From Halobaculum gomorrense (GTDB lineage: Archaea; Halobacteriota; Halobacteria; Halobacteriales; Haloferacaceae), in assembly GCF_900129775.1 (NCBI RefSeq), contig NZ_FQWV01000001.1, forward strand, positions 1 through 64,000: a stretch of 64,000 nucleotides of DNA. The letters are read 5' to 3'. The translations under genes and the position numbers were made by a program. Numbering within the stretch: the stretch's first letter is position 1; each line of letters starts with the position of its first letter. This document shows positions 8,942-18,061 of this stretch, piece after piece. Below the pieces are notes generated by a model. That model made no database searches and had not been told where the DNA came from. It saw only the letters and a list, made by a program, of their open reading frames with translations.

Positions 8942-9682
8942 TTAGATCTCGGCTTCCGAGTCTACCTCTGTTTCGTCGCTCAGTCGCTGCTCAGCCTCAT
9001 CACGATCCTCGGGATAGCCGATATCCATTCGCCACCCATCTAGTGGGATCGCGTCGATGGTGCGCCCGCTTTCAAGTAATAGGCCGATCGCGTCGCTGAT
9101 CTCGTACTCCCCGCGGCCGCTCGGCTGCACTAGGTGGCACGCGTGGAAGATAGCAGGCGTAAATGTGTAGAAGCCGGTCATCACGAGGTTCGACGGCGGG
9201 TCATCAGGCTTCTCGATCACATCGACGATCTCGCCGTATTTGTTCGTGTCACAGACGCCGTAGCGAGAGGCTTCCTCCATGGGGACCTCTTCAACAAGGA
9301 ACGCGGCGTCTGCACGGTCCTCGGCCTGCCGGCGGACAACATCTTGCAGGTTCGCCTCGAAGACGTTGTCGCCGAGGATGAGCATGAAGTCGTCATCGAT
9401 GTGATCTTCAACAGTCAGTAGCGCGTGCGCAAGCCCATTCTGCTCGCGCTGGTGAGCGTATGTGATGGGGATACCGTCGTACTCGTCGCCGTAGTGCTGG
9501 ATGATCCGCTCTTTCATGTATCCGACTACGACGATGAGTTCGCTCGCCCCCAGTTCGACGAGGTTGTCGAAACAGTGCGTAAGGATCGGTGCTCCGTCCA
9601 CCTCGACCATCCCTTTCGGTTTATCTTCAGTCAGCGGTCGGAGGCGCGTTCCCTCGCCAGCGGCGAGAACGACGGCTTGCAT
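8942..9682 (-). CDS. aglF: UTP-sugar-1-phosphate uridylyltransferase, AglF-like
   Basis: This 246-residue single-domain nucleotidyltransferase has AAGEGTRLRPLT at residues 7-17, DKPKGMVEV after it, LGDNVF in the middle (the metal-binding Asp region), IEKPDDPPSN, and WRMDIGYPED near the end. It forms UDP-sugar from UTP and a sugar-1-phosphate. In Haloferax volcanii AglF makes UDP-glucose for the S-layer N-glycan. The gene is divergent from the UDP-glucose dehydrogenase aglM with only 90 bases between, a pairing that supports UDP-glucose as the product. A TATTTA box at about 9706-9713 lies 27 bases upstream of the ATG, so the transcript is probably leaderless. The family is secure; the exact sugar is inferred. 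Confidence 0.85.
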   Translation of the reverse strand: MQAVVLAAGEGTRLRPLTEDKPKGMVEVDGAPILTHCFDNLVELGASELIVVVGYMKERIIQHYGDEYDGIPITYAHQREQNGLAHALLTVEDHIDDDFMLILGDNVFEANLQDVVRRQAEDRADAAFLVEEVPMEEASRYGVCDTNKYGEIVDVIEKPDDPPSNLVMTGFYTFTPAIFHACHLVQPSGRGEYEISDAIGLLLESGRTIDAIPLDGWRMDIGYPEDRDEAEQRLSDETEVDSEAEI

Positions 9683-9772
9683 GTGGCGTCATTTTAACCA
9701 CGAGTGTAAATACCTTCAGTGTCGACGCGTCGACGGGAACGCTGATATGAGTGCCACCGCTTCTCACCGACA
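9683..9772. promoter_or_regulatory. Divergent promoter region of aglF and aglM
   Basis: On the minus strand GGTATTTACA (about 9704-9714) is centred about 27 bases before the aglF ATG. On the plus strand GCTGATATGA (9741-9750) is centred about 26 bases before the aglM ATG. Both spacings fit leaderless transcription. A palindrome, TCGACGCGTCGA, lies between them at about 9722-9733 and could be a shared operator. Confidence 0.55.
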
Positions 9773-11074
9773 ATGCGAATAAACGTCGTCGGCTCCGGCT
9801 ATGTCGGTACGACGCTCGCCGCCTCACTCGCCGACCTCGGTCACGAAGTAACCGCGATTGACATTGACGAAGAGATCGTTGCGACTCTCAACAACGGCAG
9901 CGCACCGATTCACGAGCCCGGACTCGATGAGCTGGTCGCTCAGCACGCGGGCGACCGGCTGCGAGCGACGACATCTTACGACGACGTATCGACAGCTGAC
10001 GTGACGTTTCTGGCTATTCAAACACCCTCCCGCGAGGACGGGAGCATCGATACCGGAGCCCTCAGCGCAGCCGCCGAGATGACCGGCGAGGCCTTGGCAG
10101 GTAGCACTGACAGGCACTTGGTCGTAATCAAGAGCACGGTCGCGCCTCCGTCGCTCCCCTGCGTCGCCGACGCGCTTGCGACAGGACTCGACGAATCGCT
10201 TGTTGGTGACGGTGGGGACCGTGTCGCCTTCGGGGCGAACCCAGAGTTCCTGCGTGAGGGAACGGCTGTGTCAGATTTCCGTGAGCCCGATAAGCTCGTG
10301 TTCGGAACTGACGTTGAGTGGGCCGACGAGTTGCTCGACGACGTGTACGCGCCGCTGTTGGCCGAACACGATGCTTCCGTCGTCCGTACCGATCCCGCGA
10401 CTGCGATGATGATCAAATACGCTAACAACGCGTTCCTCGCCGCGAAGGTGAGTCTGATCAACGACCTCGGGAACGTCTGCAAAGAGTTCGGCCTCGACAC
10501 CTACGAGGTCGCTGAAGCCATCGGGCTTGACGATCGGATCGGCGAGCGCTTCCTTCGGAGTGGACTCGGGTGGGGTGGATCGTGTTTTCCCAAGGACACG
10601 AAGGCGCTCATCGCCGCTGCTGAGGGCGAGGGGTACTCCCCGGTGCTGTTGCGTGCGGCTGTTGAGGTGAATGACCACCAACCCGAGCGGCTCGTGGCAC
10701 TGTTGGAAGAGGAGGTGGACCTTGAGGGGGCGCGGATCGCAGTGCTGGGCTTGGCGTTCAAGCCGGGAACTGACGACGTCCGCAACTCTAGGGCGATCCC
10801 AGTGATCGAGGCACTCCGCGAGCGCGGCGCGACCGTCGTCGCCTACGACCCTGTGGCAGGCGAGAACATGTCTGAGCGGTTTACAGAGTTGGAGTACGCC
10901 GACTCCGCTGCGGACGCGCTTGCTGGCGCCGAAGGCGCCGCCGTCGTCACCGGCTGGGACGAGTTTGCCGCGCTTGACTCGGAGTTCGACGCGATGGCCG
11001 ACCCGGTCGTCGTTGATGGGCGTCGTGTGATTGAACGTCGGGAGGGGCTGGTCTACGAAGGGCTGACGTGGTGA
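9773..11074 (+). CDS. aglM: UDP-glucose 6-dehydrogenase, AglM-like
   Basis: The product is 433 residues of the UDP-glucose/GDP-mannose dehydrogenase family. The N-terminal Rossmann motif GSGYVG is at residues 7-12, EFLREGTA near 160 belongs to the substrate domain, KYANN is at 215-219, and the catalytic cysteine is C271 in GGSCFPKD. The third domain has [15 protein letters not shown]. It oxidises UDP-glucose to UDP-glucuronate in two NAD-dependent steps. With divergent aglF this forms a complete glucose-1-phosphate to UDP-glucuronate route, as used for S-layer N-glycans in Haloferax. All catalytic motifs are present, so the enzyme should be active. Confidence 0.9.
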   Translation: MRINVVGSGYVGTTLAASLADLGHEVTAIDIDEEIVATLNNGSAPIHEPGLDELVAQHAGDRLRATTSYDDVSTADVTFLAIQTPSREDGSIDTGALSAAAEMTGEALAGSTDRHLVVIKSTVAPPSLPCVADALATGLDESLVGDGGDRVAFGANPEFLREGTAVSDFREPDKLVFGTDVEWADELLDDVYAPLLAEHDASVVRTDPATAMMIKYANNAFLAAKVSLINDLGNVCKEFGLDTYEVAEAIGLDDRIGERFLRSGLGWGGSCFPKDTKALIAAAEGEGYSPVLLRAAVEVNDHQPERLVALLEEEVDLEGARIAVLGLAFKPGTDDVRNSRAIPVIEALRERGATVVAYDPVAGENMSERFTELEYADSAADALAGAEGAAVVTGWDEFAALDSEFDAMADPVVVDGRRVIERREGLVYEGLTW

Positions 11075-11349
11075 GCGCGACTGATCCCTTGTGATCTACT
11101 TTCGGAATATTGTTCTCTATCTCAAGGAGTAGCTGGCGATGCACGCCGCCATCGAGCACCGAATCCACTCCGAGAATCTCTCCCGGCTCGTCCACGGCGA
11201 CGAGATGTATTCGAAGGAACTCCAGGACGTGATTTGAAACGATGACAGCACGTTCCAAATCTCTCAATCGTGCCCCCCACTGCTGCTCGGTATTGAGTTC
11301 ACCGTGACGTCCAACGATGCCGTCGTGCACCGGCCGCCGATTGTTCCTG

Positions 11350-11770
11350 CTAAGTTCCTCCTGACCAGGCCGCCGAGGTGTGGGTTTCCGTTGGTATCAT
11401 CGTCGCGGCGCTTGTGGCATCAGTCGTCCTCACGTAGGCCAACGGGGCGGCGCTGTCGCAGTTCTCCAACTGGTTTCAACACCACAATTTGCGTCGACAG
11501 CTACGAGGCGATGCAGCGCCTCAACATGGCGTTCTTCGACGACAAATAGATCGGGCAGGTACTTGTTATCCTCAACGACGGTACGCAACCTCCGGATGTT
11601 CCTCGGGACAACCGTCTCGTCGGCGCTCCAGTTGGTCGGGACCGTGGGCGAGATCGCGATTGTGTTTTTCAGCCCGAACTAACCGCTGGCGCTCGTTATG
11701 GTGGTGTTCCTCCCGAGACTCGGCGTGTTCACTCTCTCCCTGGGACATGTGGACGATGCACCCCGTATTG
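11350..11770 (+). pseudogene. Decayed ABC exporter (permease part)
   Basis: Three frames together give a recognisable piece of a haloarchaeal ABC multidrug/lipid exporter. There is a hydrophobic segment VGIIVAALVASVVLT, then DSYEAMQRLNMAFFDDK (stop at 11549). In another frame follows NLRMFLGTTVSSALQLVG and IAIVFFSPN (stop at 11682), then LALVMVVFLPRLGVFTL. The MAFFDDK-x-x-G...NLxMF order is typical of the coupling-helix region. The ATPase domain is missing. The rest of the gap 11075-11957 shows only scattered frames, the minus-strand frame at 10947-11330 among them, which I do not support. It is a relic between two sugar-nucleotide genes. Confidence 0.6.
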
Positions 11771-11957
11771 GCGCTGCCTGAGCGATGTGTGTGACGAGAG
11801 TGTTCACTGGAGGTATGGTGCCTCAAGTCGGAACTGTTCACAGTCTCATCGGTATCTGACCACCGTGAATCCCGACGTTCGTACACACAGTGGTGTCGCT
11901 GTCCTCTGTTCTACAACTCAAGAACGCGAGTGACGCAGGACTCGACCCCGAGGTGGC

Positions 11958-12887
11958 TCACCGATAGTACTCGATGGTCGTTTCGAGTCCCTCTACAAAG
12001 TCTACGTCTGCGTCATATCCTAACAGATCCTGTGCCTTCGAGATGTCTGCGTGCGAGTGGCGAACGTCTCCCGGACGCGGGTCGTCGTGTATTGGGTCAA
12101 TGTCGGTCCCGAGCTGCTCGTTGAGCACATTAACCAGTTCGTTGATCGTAACGCGGCCGCCACACCCGACGTTGAACGCCTCGCCGGTTACGTCGCCTTC
12201 CGCTGCGAGGATGTTCGCCTCGACCGCGTTGTCGATGTACGTGAAGTCGCGAGACTGTTCGCCGTCGCCGTAGATGACGGGTTGCTCGCCGGATATCAGT
12301 AGATCAATGAACTTCGGAATGACTGCCGCGTACTCGCCGTTGGGATCCTGGCGCGGACCGAAGATGTTGAAATACCGGAGTGCGGCGGTGTCGATGTCGT
12401 AGAGGTCGCTGGCTTGGAGGGTGAGTTTCTCCGTGTAGTACTTCGAGAGTGCGTACGGCGATTCGGGTTGTTCGGTCATCGACTCGACTTTTGGGAGTTG
12501 TTCTGTGGAGCCGTAGACCGACGAGGACGATGCGACGACGACGGTATCGACGCCGGCTTTGCGGGCGGCGTCGATGACGGTAGCCGTGCCGCTGCAGTTC
12601 GCATCCGTCGTTGTAACGGGGTCGTCAACGCTCCGCGGGACTGAGGGAACTGCGGCCTGGTGGAAAACGTGATCAGCACCATCGGTGACATCAGTCATCG
12701 CGTCTGTATCGCGGATGTCCGCCTCGTGGAACACGAAGTCGTCTTTCGGGTAGAGGTCCTCGAGGTTCTGTTTGCGCCCCGTGGTGAAATTGTCGACGCC
12801 GCGAACGTCGTAGCCGCGGTCGAGCAGGGAATCAGCGAGGTTTGACCCGATGAACCCAGCGACACCAGTGACGAGTGCAGTCGGCAT
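11958..12887 (-). CDS. UDP-sugar 4-epimerase (SDR family)
   Basis: The product is 309 residues with TGVAGFIGS at residues 7-15, SSSSVYG near 120-126, the catalytic pair Y145/K149 (YALSK), LRYFNIFGPRQDPNGEYAAV and GDGEQSRDFTYIDN. The FGPRQ-DPNGEYAAV pattern is common in WbpP/GalE-type epimerases acting on UDP-N-acetylhexosamines or their uronates. The gene follows the WecC/WbpA-like dehydrogenase by 47 bases on the same strand, so the two probably form an operon that makes and then epimerises a UDP-N-acetyl-uronic acid. The specificity is an inference from this pairing. Confidence 0.85.
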   Translation of the reverse strand: MPTALVTGVAGFIGSNLADSLLDRGYDVRGVDNFTTGRKQNLEDLYPKDDFVFHEADIRDTDAMTDVTDGADHVFHQAAVPSVPRSVDDPVTTTDANCSGTATVIDAARKAGVDTVVVASSSSVYGSTEQLPKVESMTEQPESPYALSKYYTEKLTLQASDLYDIDTAALRYFNIFGPRQDPNGEYAAVIPKFIDLLISGEQPVIYGDGEQSRDFTYIDNAVEANILAAEGDVTGEAFNVGCGGRVTINELVNVLNEQLGTDIDPIHDDPRPGDVRHSHADISKAQDLLGYDADVDFVEGLETTIEYYR

Positions 12888-12934
12888 ACGTCGTAATTCC
12901 CACGAGGTGGGGTTAGTATATCGGAACGCGACAG

Positions 12935-14209
12935 CTATAGTCGAACAATATGGTCGTCGTCGCGGTGGCCCGTCGCGTTTCGAGTGTCGAACAGGAGCGT
13001 TGCCTCGTTAGCGAGCCGGTCAACGTCCAGTGAGGAGTGATCAGTGACGAGGATGACACAGTCTGCGGCGGTGAGGCTCTCGTCTGTCAGCGGGGCCGAC
13101 TCGTACGTGGTTGTGCCGATATCGAGCTCGGGAACGTATGGATCGTGGTAGCTGACGTTCGCGTTCCACTCCTCGAGTTGCGTGAGAATGTCGATTGCAG
13201 GAGATTCGCGCGTATCCGAGACGTCCGGCTTGTATGCGGTGCCAATGACGAGCACGTCGGCGTTCGAGAGTGCCGTGCCGTGGTCGTTGAGTTGTTCGAC
13301 GACGCGCTGGACGACGTGGGTGGGCATCTCGCGATTGACCGTGTCCGCGAGGTCGATGAAGCGCGTATCGACCCCCTGTTCATTGGCTTTCCAAGAGAGA
13401 TAGAACGGGTCGATGGGTATACAGTGGCCGCCAAGGCCGGGACCCGGGTAGAAGGGCATGAAGCCGAACGGCTTCGTCTCTGCAGCTTTGATGGCGTTCC
13501 AGATATCGACATCGAGCTCGTGGGCAATCTGGGCGAGTTCATTGATGAGCCCGATATTAACCGCACGGAACGTGTTCTCGAGGAGCTTGACCAGCTCTGC
13601 TTCCGTTGCGGAGTCGACGCGAACGACCTCATCGAAGACGGGTTCGTACAACGCTTCCGCACGGTCGCCGCACTCCTCGGTGACGCCACCGAGAACCTTC
13701 GGGATATCTGTCGGTCCGTACTCCTCGTTGCCGGGATCGATGCGCTCCGGAGAGAATGCGAGATACATGTCTTCTCCCACCGTTGTGCCGTTCTCTGCCA
13801 GGATGTCGCTGACGGCGTCTTCGGTTGCGCCAGGATAGACGGTGCTCTCAAGGACGACCGTACAACCATCATTGACAACCGGGGCAAGACGTTCGGCGGC
13901 GTCTAAGACGTAGGAGAGATCCGGTGTGTCGGTCTTTCGGAGTGGTGTCGGCACACAGATCGAGACCCCATCCGCGTTCGCGAGCTGGTCGTAGTCGGTC
14001 GTGAACGTGAGTCCCTCCTGAACGGCGGTAGTGACTTCCTCGTTGGTGACGTCGTTGACCGTGGAGTCGCCGCCGCGGAGGCGTTCGACCTTTCGGTCGT
14101 CGATGTCGACGCCGACGACGTCGTAACCCGCGTCGTGCATCGCAAGCGCCAGTGGCAGGCCGACGTATCCGAGGCCGACGACGCCGACGCGTGTTCCGTC
14201 GGTATCCAT
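12935..14209 (-). CDS. UDP-N-acetyl-hexosamine 6-dehydrogenase (WecC/WbpA-like)
   Basis: The product is 424 residues. It has the NAD motif GLGYVGLPLA at residues 12-21, SPERIDPGN near 153-161, VKLLENTFRAVNIGLINE, and catalytic C263 in GPGLGGHCIPIDPFYL. The GGHCIPIDP form separates this branch (WecC, WbpA, VipA: UDP-N-acetylglucosamine or mannosamine dehydrogenases) from the UDP-glucose dehydrogenase branch with GGSCFPKD, seen in aglM of this cluster. It converts a UDP-N-acetylhexosamine into the corresponding uronic acid. The required substrate is made by the GlmS/GlmM/GlmU-like enzymes encoded at 42-48 kb. The 121-base gap to the divergent GT4 gene at 14330 presumably holds both promoters. 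Confidence 0.85.
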   Translation of the reverse strand: MDTDGTRVGVVGLGYVGLPLALAMHDAGYDVVGVDIDDRKVERLRGGDSTVNDVTNEEVTTAVQEGLTFTTDYDQLANADGVSICVPTPLRKTDTPDLSYVLDAAERLAPVVNDGCTVVLESTVYPGATEDAVSDILAENGTTVGEDMYLAFSPERIDPGNEEYGPTDIPKVLGGVTEECGDRAEALYEPVFDEVVRVDSATEAELVKLLENTFRAVNIGLINELAQIAHELDVDIWNAIKAAETKPFGFMPFYPGPGLGGHCIPIDPFYLSWKANEQGVDTRFIDLADTVNREMPTHVVQRVVEQLNDHGTALSNADVLVIGTAYKPDVSDTRESPAIDILTQLEEWNANVSYHDPYVPELDIGTTTYESAPLTDESLTAADCVILVTDHSSLDVDRLANEATLLFDTRNATGHRDDDHIVRL

Positions 14210-14329
14210 GTAGATTGAGGGATACGTCTCAGCCGTTTTAGGGTGTCGCTACCAGTGTGGCGAATCCTGGACCGACGTGGAAAACGAGCCTTAAGTCACC
14301 GAGACGTGTCGCCGAACGTGTGACAGTCG

Positions 14330-15451
14330 ATGACCGGTGAACGCCCGCGCGTCTTCCATCTGATCACGCGATTGCTCAAGGGCGGTGCCGAAGCCAAGAC
14401 GCTGGCGACCGTCCGCGGCCTCGACGACGAGTACGAGTTCACCCTCGGCTACGGTGCCGAGTACGACCAAGAACAGGTCGACCTGCTGGAACACGAGGGC
14501 ATCGCGACCCAACACTTCCCGCTGATCCGCCACTACAATCCTGTGACGACGGTCCCAGCAGTGCTTTCGCTGGCGTGGTACCTCCGCCGAGAGGACTTCG
14601 ACATCGTACACACGCACAGCACGGAAGCGGGTATCATCGGCCGTTTTGCGGCGGCGCTGGCGGGTGTGCCACACGTGGTCCACACGGTTCATGGAGTGCC
14701 ATTCGCCGACGACCGGAACGACGTACTGAATCGATTCGTGCTCGCGTGTGAGCGGCAGGCGGCCCGGTACACAGACCGTATCGTCGCGAACGCCGACGTG
14801 ATCGCCGAGGAGTACCTGGAGCTGGGGATTGGACAGCCGGAACAGTACACGACCGTCTACAGCGGCGTGGACCTGGACGCGTTCGCGGATGCCGAGCCCG
14901 CGATGGACCTCCCGGGGGAGCGTCCGCGCCTGGTGATGGTCGGGCGGCTCGCCGACGGGAAGGGTCACGGCGTGTTGTTGGATGCGGTGACGTCGATGGA
15001 CGACTGGGAGGGGTCAGTCTGTATCGTCGGCGACGGCCCGCTGTACGACTCGCTCGAGGCGTCGATCGAGGCGCGCGGGCTGTCCGAGCAGGTGTTCTTG
15101 ACAGGCTTCCGGGACGACGTACCGCGGATCCTTGCGGCGAGTGACGTGCTCGTGTTGCCGTCGTTCCGCGAGGGGACGCCGCGAGTGATCACGGAGGCGA
15201 TGGCGAGTGGGCTGCCCGTGGTGGCGACCGATATTGCGGGGATTCCGGAGCAAGTGGAGGATGAGGAGAACGGGTATCTGGTTTCGACTGGGGATGCGGC
15301 GGCGTTGGCAGCGCGGATGGGGGAGTTGGTGGGGGATTCGGAGCTTCGGGAGCGTATGGGGGAGTGTGGGTTGGAGTATGTAGAGCGGTTTTCGGTGGAG
15401 TCGATGGTGGAGGAATTGGACGGAGTGTATCGGAAACTACTAGAGCAGTAG
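14330..15451 (+). CDS. GT4-family glycosyltransferase
   Basis: The product is 373 residues and a complete GT-B enzyme. The N-terminal acceptor domain has LITRLLKGGAEAKTLATV and HTHSTEAGIIGRFAA, then HTVHGVPF. The C-terminal donor domain has LVMVGRLADGKGHGVLLDAV and VGDGPLYDSLE, and the family 4 signature region FREGTPRVITEAMASGLPVV with the paired acidic residues. It shares its plus strand with the phosphodiesterase-like and deacetylase-like genes that follow. The 3' third has a compositional run of GGTGGAGG-like codons, but the frame is intact. It adds a sugar to the surface glycan; which one cannot be told. Confidence 0.85.
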   Translation: MTGERPRVFHLITRLLKGGAEAKTLATVRGLDDEYEFTLGYGAEYDQEQVDLLEHEGIATQHFPLIRHYNPVTTVPAVLSLAWYLRREDFDIVHTHSTEAGIIGRFAAALAGVPHVVHTVHGVPFADDRNDVLNRFVLACERQAARYTDRIVANADVIAEEYLELGIGQPEQYTTVYSGVDLDAFADAEPAMDLPGERPRLVMVGRLADGKGHGVLLDAVTSMDDWEGSVCIVGDGPLYDSLEASIEARGLSEQVFLTGFRDDVPRILAASDVLVLPSFREGTPRVITEAMASGLPVVATDIAGIPEQVEDEENGYLVSTGDAAALAARMGELVGDSELRERMGECGLEYVERFSVESMVEELDGVYRKLLEQ

Positions 15452-15548
15452 TAACCGTCATTCACAGTACTGGTGGCTTGAACGGGAAAACCACTCATCC
15501 GAACGAGGAACACAGACGCTTTGTCTGTTGGATGGTGAGAAGGAGGAA

Positions 15549-17102
15549 ATGACGACGGTTGTACTCGGGCTGGACGGGGGTTGTTTTGAGCTGATTCAGC
15601 CCTGGATCGACGATGGAGCGCTCCCCACATTCTCGAATCTGGCTGAGGACGGCGTAACCTCTGATATGCAGAGCTGTCTGCCGCCAGTCACGTGCCCGAA
15701 CTGGCAATCTTACGCGACAGGAACGAATCCGGGGAAACTGGGTGTGTTCTGGTGGGAAGCCGTCGATAGAGAAGAGCGAACCATCGAAAACCGGAGTACT
15801 GCGGGAGACTTCGACGGTACGCACTACTGGCGGTTTCTGGATGGAGAAACAGCTGTCGTGAACCTTCCAACGTCGTACCCACCTTCGGAGGTAGACGGAG
15901 TCCACATTGCCGGTGGCCCTGGCGCAGAACAGGCGGGGTACACCTACCCCGAGTCGCTAGAACCGGAGCTCGAAGAGCGGTACGACTATGCGGTCCATCC
16001 CGAGAAGATGTCGCTGCTGTCCGGTGACGATCCCGACAACGAGTGTGTTCCGGAGATCTACGACCTAATCGACATACGGTTCGACGTACTGGAAGACGAA
16101 CTCAAACAGGGGGAGTACGAGCTAGTCCACCTGACGGTGTTCTACCTGAACGTGCTCCAGCACTTCTACTGGGACATGGATGTCGTGAAGCGTGCGTGGG
16201 AGCGCATCGACGAGCGCGTCGACCAGGTGCTGGAGATGGAAGAGTTGGAGAACTTCTTCGTGATGTCCGATCACGGATCGAACGGGATCGAGACCACGTT
16301 CCGCGTCAACACCTGGCTCGAACAGCACGGCTACCTTCAGACTGAATCGAGCATCAGCGATTACCTCCACAGGGCAGGCATTACGCAGGAGCGTGTTCGC
16401 CCGATTCTGGCAAAACTGGGTGTGGAGTGGTGGGCACGACGGCTCCTTCCGGAGCGCGTACAGATGCTCCTCCCCGACGAAGAGGGGTCTGTCGACAAGA
16501 GCGGGAAAGCCGACGTAATAGATTGGGAGAACTCGCGGGCGGTCGCCAGCGGACAAGGCCCTGTGTACGTACTCACCGACGATCCCGCCGAGCGCGAGCG
16601 CATCGTCGACGAACTGATTGCCGATCTCGAAGGACTCACCGACGAGGCCGGAAACCCAGTGTTCGATCAGGTGTTGCGCGGCAAGGACGTGTACAGCGGC
16701 CCGCACGTAGATCGCGGTCCGGATGTGGTTCTCGATCAGGCTGCTGGCGTCCACATCGAGGGGAAGATCGGGAACGCCGAGGTGTTCGGCGCGCCGAGCA
16801 AGTGGCACGGCGAGAACAAGGACACGGGGATGTTCATCGGATACGGACCGACTGTCGACGAGACGGCGCCGTTACCGGACATGCACATCCTCGACATCGC
16901 GCCGACGCTGCTCCACCTGCACGGCGAGGACGTCCCGGAGCGGATGGACGGCGAGGTTCGCCGTGACCTCTTCGAGGCGGGGTCCGAGCCCGCGAACCGC
17001 GACGTCTCCCGCGTCGACGTTGGGGACGTGGGCAGCACGGATTCACGAACGGCCGAGCGCGACGTGACCGATCGGCTGGAGGATCTCGGGTACATGGAGT
17101 AG
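15549..17102 (+). CDS. Alkaline-phosphatase-superfamily phosphodiesterase/phosphotransferase
   Basis: The product is 517 residues. The N-terminus has VLGLDGG with metal ligand D9. The nucleophile region PPVTCPNWQSYATGTNPGK places a Thr at residue 48, as in type I phosphodiesterases and nucleotide pyrophosphatases. The second metal site is MSDHGS in the middle, with a His in KWHGENKDTG later. There is no signal peptide, so it acts at the cytoplasmic side or on released substrate. The ATG at 15549 is chosen because AGGAGG lies just ahead, although with short spacing. The stop at 17102 is followed by the deacetylase ATG at 17104, so the two are translationally linked. It may cleave or transfer a phosphodiester group of the glycan or its lipid carrier. 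Confidence 0.75.
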   Translation: MTTVVLGLDGGCFELIQPWIDDGALPTFSNLAEDGVTSDMQSCLPPVTCPNWQSYATGTNPGKLGVFWWEAVDREERTIENRSTAGDFDGTHYWRFLDGETAVVNLPTSYPPSEVDGVHIAGGPGAEQAGYTYPESLEPELEERYDYAVHPEKMSLLSGDDPDNECVPEIYDLIDIRFDVLEDELKQGEYELVHLTVFYLNVLQHFYWDMDVVKRAWERIDERVDQVLEMEELENFFVMSDHGSNGIETTFRVNTWLEQHGYLQTESSISDYLHRAGITQERVRPILAKLGVEWWARRLLPERVQMLLPDEEGSVDKSGKADVIDWENSRAVASGQGPVYVLTDDPAERERIVDELIADLEGLTDEAGNPVFDQVLRGKDVYSGPHVDRGPDVVLDQAAGVHIEGKIGNAEVFGAPSKWHGENKDTGMFIGYGPTVDETAPLPDMHILDIAPTLLHLHGEDVPERMDGEVRRDLFEAGSEPANRDVSRVDVGDVGSTDSRTAERDVTDRLEDLGYME

Positions 17103-17103
17103 T

Positions 17104-18036
17104 ATGAGTGGCGACAAGGGCGTGTTCACGATCTCGCTGGACACCGAACTCGCGTGGGGGACCTTCGACCAGGGGAACGTGGAGCGCTACGAGGAGGCGT
17201 ACCGAAACACCCCCGAAGTGATCGACCGGCTCTGCGACCTCTTCGACGAGTACGAGATTCCGGCGACCTGGGCGGTCGTCTCCCACTTGCTCGAAGATTG
17301 TGGTGGGGACCATTCTGATCGCACGTCGCCAGACTTCGATTGGGCCGACGACTGGTTCGGCGAACTGCCGTGCGCGAGTGGCATGGACGAGGACCTGTGG
17401 TACGCACCGTGGTTGCTCGACCGGTTACAGGACTGCGAGACGGACCAGGAGATCGGGCTGCACGGCTCCACACACATGCAGCTCGGTGCAGACGGTTGTT
17501 CGCGGCGGCACGCCGAGGAAGAAATCGGTGCTGGCGTCGACACGCTACGCGCGCACGGCGTGGAACCGAAGACCTTCGTATTCCCGCGGAACGACATCGG
17601 GCACGTGGACGTGCTCCGCGAGCACGGAATCGAAGCCTATCGCGGCGTCGATGCACGCTGGTACGAGGGAAGTAGCCTTCCAAGTAAGGTGAAGCCACTG
17701 CTTCGATTCGTAGACGAATCGTTACGTCGAGCGCCGGGGGTCGCCGAGCTAATAGACCGTGACGGTATCATCGAAATCCCTGGGTCGCAGGCGTTCCGTC
17801 CGTCGCGTGGTGGGTGGCAGTACACGCCCGGGGACAGTAGTGTTGCTCGCGCGAAGAAGGGGCTAGAGCGTGCAGCGCGAACTGGTGGAGCGTTCCACAT
17901 ATGGCTCCACCCGTTCAACCTCGGGCACGCAGTAGATCGGGATCTGGGGAGACTGGAACGCGTACTGGAGGCCGCGAGAGAGTTAGCCGATGACGGAGAG
18001 CTGGAGTGTCGTTCGATGAGGGACGTGTCGTCCTGA
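17104..18036 (+). CDS. Polysaccharide deacetylase (NodB/CE4-like)
   Basis: The product is 310 residues. The first motif is SLDTE (D13, E15) in place of the classical TFDDG, as in the DPM/PdaB-like variant branch. The second metal motif is H120-x-x-x-H124 (HGSTH). FVFPRND and later FHIWLHPFNL fill the remaining sites. These zinc enzymes remove N-acetyl groups from amino sugars. It starts one base after the stop of the phosphodiesterase-like gene, which implies coupled translation and a joint role in modifying an N-acetylhexosamine-containing glycan. It has no signal peptide, so it would work before export. It is convergent with the phosphatase-superfamily gene at 18062, 25 bases away. Confidence 0.8.
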   Translation: MSGDKGVFTISLDTELAWGTFDQGNVERYEEAYRNTPEVIDRLCDLFDEYEIPATWAVVSHLLEDCGGDHSDRTSPDFDWADDWFGELPCASGMDEDLWYAPWLLDRLQDCETDQEIGLHGSTHMQLGADGCSRRHAEEEIGAGVDTLRAHGVEPKTFVFPRNDIGHVDVLREHGIEAYRGVDARWYEGSSLPSKVKPLLRFVDESLRRAPGVAELIDRDGIIEIPGSQAFRPSRGGWQYTPGDSSVARAKKGLERAARTGGAFHIWLHPFNLGHAVDRDLGRLERVLEAARELADDGELECRSMRDVSS

Positions 18037-18061
18037 GAGCGTCAACGGCGGTAGCGACGGC

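Noticed and set aside
13037-13906. Long plus-strand open frame of 289 codons
   Set aside because: It is antisense to the clearly recognisable WecC/WbpA-like dehydrogenase and has no motif. GC-rich genes commonly leave the opposite strand open.
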